NCBI RefSeq assembly: GCF_003014535.1
Contig: NZ_PYGD01000001.1
Span: 1,302,001-1,366,000, forward strand
Length of the DNA: 64,000 bases
Direction of reading: 5' to 3'
From: Taibaiella chishuiensis
GTDB lineage: Bacteria > Bacteroidota > Bacteroidia > Chitinophagales > Chitinophagaceae
Shown: positions 61,157 through 64,000 of the stretch, one piece after another
Layout: every line of letters begins with the position of its first letter
How positions within the stretch are numbered: position 1 is the first letter of the stretch
The notes under the pieces: generated by a model
Told to the model about the DNA's origin: nothing
The model's database searches: none
The model's input: the letters and a program-made list of their open reading frames with translations, nothing else
Position numbers and translations under genes: made by a program

Positions 61157-62482
61157 ATGGATTATACAATTGAAGACGCTAAAGGAAAATTGGGCGTATT
61201 GATTCCGGGTCTTGGCGCTGTCGCCACAACGTTTATTGCCGGTGTGGAAGCCACGAAGGTCGGTATAGCAAAGCCGATCGGTTCGTTAACGCAATTAGGC
61301 AATATCCGCCTGGGTAAACGTACGGAAAACCGTTATCCCAAGATCAAGGATTTTGTGCCCCTGGCGCAGCTCGAAGACATCGTATTCGGTGGCTGGGATG
61401 TGTACAGTGACAACGTGTACGAGGCTGCAACCAATGCCAAAGTATTGCACCAGCAGCAACTGGATGCGATCAGGCCGCAGCTCGAGCAGATCGTTCCGAT
61501 GAAAGCCGTTTTCGATCATGAGTATGTAAAGAACCTCGACGGTACGCATATCAAAGCCAAAGACACCAAGTACAACTGGGCTCTGGCATTGATGGAAGAT
61601 ATGCGCAAGTTTAAGGAAGAGAACAATTGCGACCGCCTGGTGATCGTATGGTGTGCCTCTACCGAAAAATACATCGAGACTTCGGCCATTCATGAAACCA
61701 TCGAGCAGTTCGAGGAAGCCATGAAGAACGACGACCCGAACATCGCTCCCAGCATGATCTACGCTTATGCCGCGATCAAAATGGGCGTACCCTTTGCTAA
61801 CGGCGCACCTAACCTCTCCTGCGATATTCCTGCACTGGTAGAACTGGCTAAAGAACTGAACGTAGCCATTGCCGGTAAAGACTTCAAAACCGGTCAGACC
61901 CTGATGAAGACGATCGTAGCGCCCGGCCTGGCAGCCCGTGCCCTGGGTGTAAACGGTTGGTTCTCCAGCAATATCCTGGGTAACCGCGATGGCCTGGTAC
62001 TCGACGATCCGGATAACTTTAAAACCAAAGAAGTATCCAAACTGAGCGTATTGGAAGAGATCTTCCAGCCCGAGCAGAACCCCGAGTTGTATGGCGAACT
62101 GTACCACAAAGTAAGGATCAACTACTACCCGCCACACGGCGATAATAAAGAAAGCTGGGATAACATCGACATCTTCGGATGGATGGGTTACCCGATGCAG
62201 ATTAAGATCAATTTCCTGTGCCGCGACTCTATCCTGGCAGCGCCGATCGTACTCGACCTGGCCCTGTTTATGGACCTGGCCCAGCGTTCTAAAATGTCAG
62301 GCATCCAGGAATGGCTGTCGTTCTACTTCAAATCCCCGCAAACTGCCGAGGGCCTGAAGCCGGAGCATGACATCTTTAAACAACTGATCAAACTGCAGAA
62401 CACGCTGCGCCACATTATGGGCGAAGACCTGATCACGCACCTGGGCCTGGATTACTACCAGGATCTCGTGGAAGCGATGTAA
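61157..62482 (+). CDS. ino1: Inositol-3-phosphate synthase (myo-inositol-phosphate synthase)
   Basis: 441 residues, normal length. The NAD-binding N-terminus KLGVLIPGLGAVATTFIAG, the block LVIVWCASTEKYIET, the catalytic-domain block VAIAGKDFKTGQTLMKTIVAPGLAARAL and VNGWFSSNILGNRDGLVLDDPDNFKTKE are those of Ino1 family enzymes. It turns glucose 6-phosphate into inositol 3-phosphate. This supplies the head group for inositol lipids. It is first in an operon with PgpA and GtrA genes (18- and 37-base gaps) and carries the same operator as the CDP-alcohol transferase gene at 17470. Confidence 0.93.
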   Translation: MDYTIEDAKGKLGVLIPGLGAVATTFIAGVEATKVGIAKPIGSLTQLGNIRLGKRTENRYPKIKDFVPLAQLEDIVFGGWDVYSDNVYEAATNAKVLHQQQLDAIRPQLEQIVPMKAVFDHEYVKNLDGTHIKAKDTKYNWALALMEDMRKFKEENNCDRLVIVWCASTEKYIETSAIHETIEQFEEAMKNDDPNIAPSMIYAYAAIKMGVPFANGAPNLSCDIPALVELAKELNVAIAGKDFKTGQTLMKTIVAPGLAARALGVNGWFSSNILGNRDGLVLDDPDNFKTKEVSKLSVLEEIFQPEQNPELYGELYHKVRINYYPPHGDNKESWDNIDIFGWMGYPMQIKINFLCRDSILAAPIVLDLALFMDLAQRSKMSGIQEWLSFYFKSPQTAEGLKPEHDIFKQLIKLQNTLRHIMGEDLITHLGLDYYQDLVEAM

Positions 62483-62500
62483 GCAGCGCAACAATCAGCA

Positions 62501-62959
62501 ATGAATTTATCGAAAACTATAGCTTCCATTTTTGGAATCGGATATATACGCAAAGGCGGTGGTACAGTAGCTGCCGCCTTTGCTGTACTCGTCTGGTGGC
62601 TTTTGTTCCGTAACGGTACAGCTGCGGCCTGGCCGGTACTGCTTACTATTGCCGTTACCGCGCTTGGCGTTGCGGTAGGCAACCAGGTAGAGCGCGACTG
62701 GGGCAAAGACAGCTACCGCGTGGTGATCGACGAAGTGGCCGGTATGTTTATCAGCGTGTTATTCGTACCGCTCGACTGGAAATGGTTGCTGACGGGCTTC
62801 GTACTCTTTCGTTTTTTTGATATTGCCAAGCCTTTATACATACGGAAAATGGAAGCCTGGAAAGGCGGCTGGGGCGTAATGATGGACGATGTGCTGGCCG
62901 GGATATATGCCAATATTATCCTGCAGGTCATTATCGTATTGTATACTCAGCTTCGGTAG
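62501..62959 (+). CDS. PgpA-type phosphatase (phosphatidylglycerophosphatase A family; candidate PI-phosphate phosphatase)
   Basis: 152 residues with four hydrophobic segments. The PgpA signature is complete: SIFGIGYIRKGGGTVAAAFA, VVIDEVAGMF and RFFDIAKPLYIRKMEAWKGGWGVMMDDVLAGIYAN. Classic PgpA removes phosphate from phosphatidylglycerol phosphate. Placed 18 bases behind inositol-phosphate synthase, it probably removes phosphate from phosphatidylinositol phosphate, as shown for the Bacteroides homologue in a similar cluster. Specificity cannot be read from the motif. Confidence 0.85.
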   Translation: MNLSKTIASIFGIGYIRKGGGTVAAAFAVLVWWLLFRNGTAAAWPVLLTIAVTALGVAVGNQVERDWGKDSYRVVIDEVAGMFISVLFVPLDWKWLLTGFVLFRFFDIAKPLYIRKMEAWKGGWGVMMDDVLAGIYANIILQVIIVLYTQLR

Positions 62960-62996
62960 AGTTTCGGTGAGTTGCCGAACATAAGGTATAGATCAG

Positions 62997-63371
62997 ATGT
63001 TCACATTTTTAAAGGCGCAGGTATCCTCGCTGTTATCCACTGCGGTCGATTTTTTGATCACCATTCTCCTGAAGGAGCTCTTCGGCGTATGGTACCTGGC
63101 GGCGAGCGTTACCGGCACGATCTGCGGCGGTATTACCAATTTCCTTTTGGGCAGAACCTGGGTTTTTGCTTCCAAACAAAAGGCGGCGGGTCCGCAGGCG
63201 CTGAAATACGGCCTGGTATGGACCGGCAATTTATTACTCAATGCCGGCGGTATGTACCTGTTTACCGATACGTTCGGTTTTAAATACTGGATATCGAAAG
63301 TGTCGGTATCCTTAATTGTAGGGATAGGATATAATTATGTACTTCAGAAATTCTTCGTTTTTAAAAAGTAA
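62997..63371 (+). CDS. GtrA family membrane protein
   Basis: 124 residues with four membrane helices. The pattern SSLLSTAVDFLITILLKELFGVWYLAASVTGTICGGITNFLLGRTWVF is the GtrA signature, and the protein ends FVFKK. GtrA proteins act with polyprenol-linked sugar transfer or as flippases. In this operon it might help move or glycosylate the inositol lipid, but that is a guess from context. It ends 10 bases before the DUF5686 gene. Confidence 0.82.
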   Translation: MFTFLKAQVSSLLSTAVDFLITILLKELFGVWYLAASVTGTICGGITNFLLGRTWVFASKQKAAGPQALKYGLVWTGNLLLNAGGMYLFTDTFGFKYWISKVSVSLIVGIGYNYVLQKFFVFKK

Positions 63372-63381
63372 TTTATATAGC

Positions 63382-64000
63382 ATGGCCAGCTTTAAAAAGT
63401 CTGTTGCTTTATTACTTGTTCTTTCCTGGTTCACTGTAAGCGCCTTTGCACAAACCATAATTAAAGGTACGGTGCGCGAAGGGGGCAGCAAGGAGCCTAT
63501 GCCTTTTGTAAGCGTGGCTATTAAAGGTACCACCAGCGGTACCACTACCGATGTAAACGGTAACTACGAGATCTCCACTTCCGAGCAGGTGAATAAGATT
63601 CAGTTTACCTTCCTGGGTTTCCAGACCGTTACCCGCACTTTCGTTACCGGCCAGAGCCAGGTGATCGACGTGGTGATGCAGGATGACAGCAAGACCCTGG
63701 AAGAGGTCGTGATCAAACCCAAAAAAGAAAAATACCGCAACAAAAATAACCCCGCTGTTGAACTCATCCGCCAGGTAATCGCCCATAAAAAACAAAACCG
63801 GATCGAAAGTTATGCTTATGTGCATTACCAGGAGTATGAAAAGATGCAGCTGGCGATCAGCAATACCCCCGAGTCGCTTAAAAAGAATATCCTGTTCAAA
63901 AAATACCAGTTCGTACTCGATAACGTAGACACCACGCGCTTTGAAGGCAAAGCGCTGCTGCCCTTGTACCTCGAGGAGAACATTACCGAAAAATATTTTC
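63382..64000 (+). CDS. DUF5686/CarboxypepD-regulatory outer-membrane protein, N-terminal part
   Basis: The frame runs off the right edge, so 206 residues are seen. The signal peptide ends near SAFAQ (residue 24). A carboxypeptidase-regulatory-like domain covers about 25-115 (GTVREGGSKEPMPFVSVAI, GTTTDVNGNYEIS). Then comes the DUF5686 start (NPAVELIRQVIAHKKQNRIESYAYVHYQEYEKMQL). Such proteins end in an outer-membrane barrel and are common in Bacteroidota; function unknown. The gene begins 10 bases after the GtrA stop, so it may share the inositol-lipid operon. Confidence 0.82.
   Translation, partial: MASFKKSVALLLVLSWFTVSAFAQTIIKGTVREGGSKEPMPFVSVAIKGTTSGTTTDVNGNYEISTSEQVNKIQFTFLGFQTVTRTFVTGQSQVIDVVMQDDSKTLEEVVIKPKKEKYRNKNNPAVELIRQVIAHKKQNRIESYAYVHYQEYEKMQLAISNTPESLKKNILFKKYQFVLDNVDTTRFEGKALLPLYLEENITEKYF

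Overview
The window is about 50% GC chromosomal DNA from a member of the Bacteroidota, most likely a Chitinophagaceae-type soil or water bacterium. Four things support this. There are TonB-dependent and DUF5686/CarboxypepD-reg outer-membrane proteins. There are secreted proteins ending in type IX secretion (T9SS) type A sorting domains. Start codons lack clear Shine-Dalgarno sequences, and promoters carry the Bacteroidota -7 box TAnnTTTG. Several families are typical of the phylum (DUF983, DUF2723, HYC_CC_PP, DUF4833, serine palmitoyltransferase, MqnE). I see no phage, plasmid, insertion sequence, CRISPR array or rRNA; one tRNA (Trp) is present.

Layout. 1-12 kb: end of heptose epimerase hldD, a TonB protein, an AraC regulator with a DUF983 protein, a large outer-membrane barrel protein, a MATE transporter, a TPR/papain-like protein, and a three-gene metal cluster (HYC_CC_PP, HMA, TonB receptor). 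12-17 kb: nusG-secE-tRNA-Trp, odhB, DUF4241 and DUF58 genes. 17-21 kb: a lipid operon (CDP-alcohol phosphatidyltransferase fused to DUF4833, fatty-acid hydroxylase, Aur1-like PAP2 protein) meeting a convergent diacylglycerol kinase gene. 21-28 kb: a PNGase F-like secreted glycosidase, a small Coq4-like/winged-helix/membrane operon, murA, map and a CNNM/CorC protein. 28-44 kb: mostly housekeeping and hypothetical genes (DUF2723, DinB, exbD, lutB, mqnE, yceI, LD-carboxypeptidase, enoyl-CoA hydratase, L,D-transpeptidase), with a tandem-repeat patch at 38.2-38.6 kb. 44-50 kb: three secreted proteins, two of which share a nearly identical C-terminal module. 50-57 kb: an orphan response regulator, recG, kdsD, typA, arfB. 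57-64 kb: serine palmitoyltransferase, a GNAT protein, an SDR reductase, inositol-phosphate synthase, PgpA, GtrA, and the start of a DUF5686 protein.

The most interesting theme is that the 17-21 kb and 57-63 kb regions together hold what looks like a complete route to inositol phosphorylceramide. Candidate sphingoid-base synthesis: spt, a GNAT-type ceramide synthase and a 3-ketosphinganine reductase. Candidate head-group synthesis: inositol-phosphate synthase, phosphatidylinositol-phosphate synthase and a PgpA-type phosphatase. Candidate finishing steps: acyl 2-hydroxylase, Aur1-like transferase, and DAG kinase to recycle the by-product. The lead genes of all three transcription units (17470, 57466, 61157) carry the same palindrome TTAAAC-N4-GTTTAA at the promoter, which suggests one regulator controls the pathway. 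Enzyme assignments are from motifs and context and are not proven by sequence alone.
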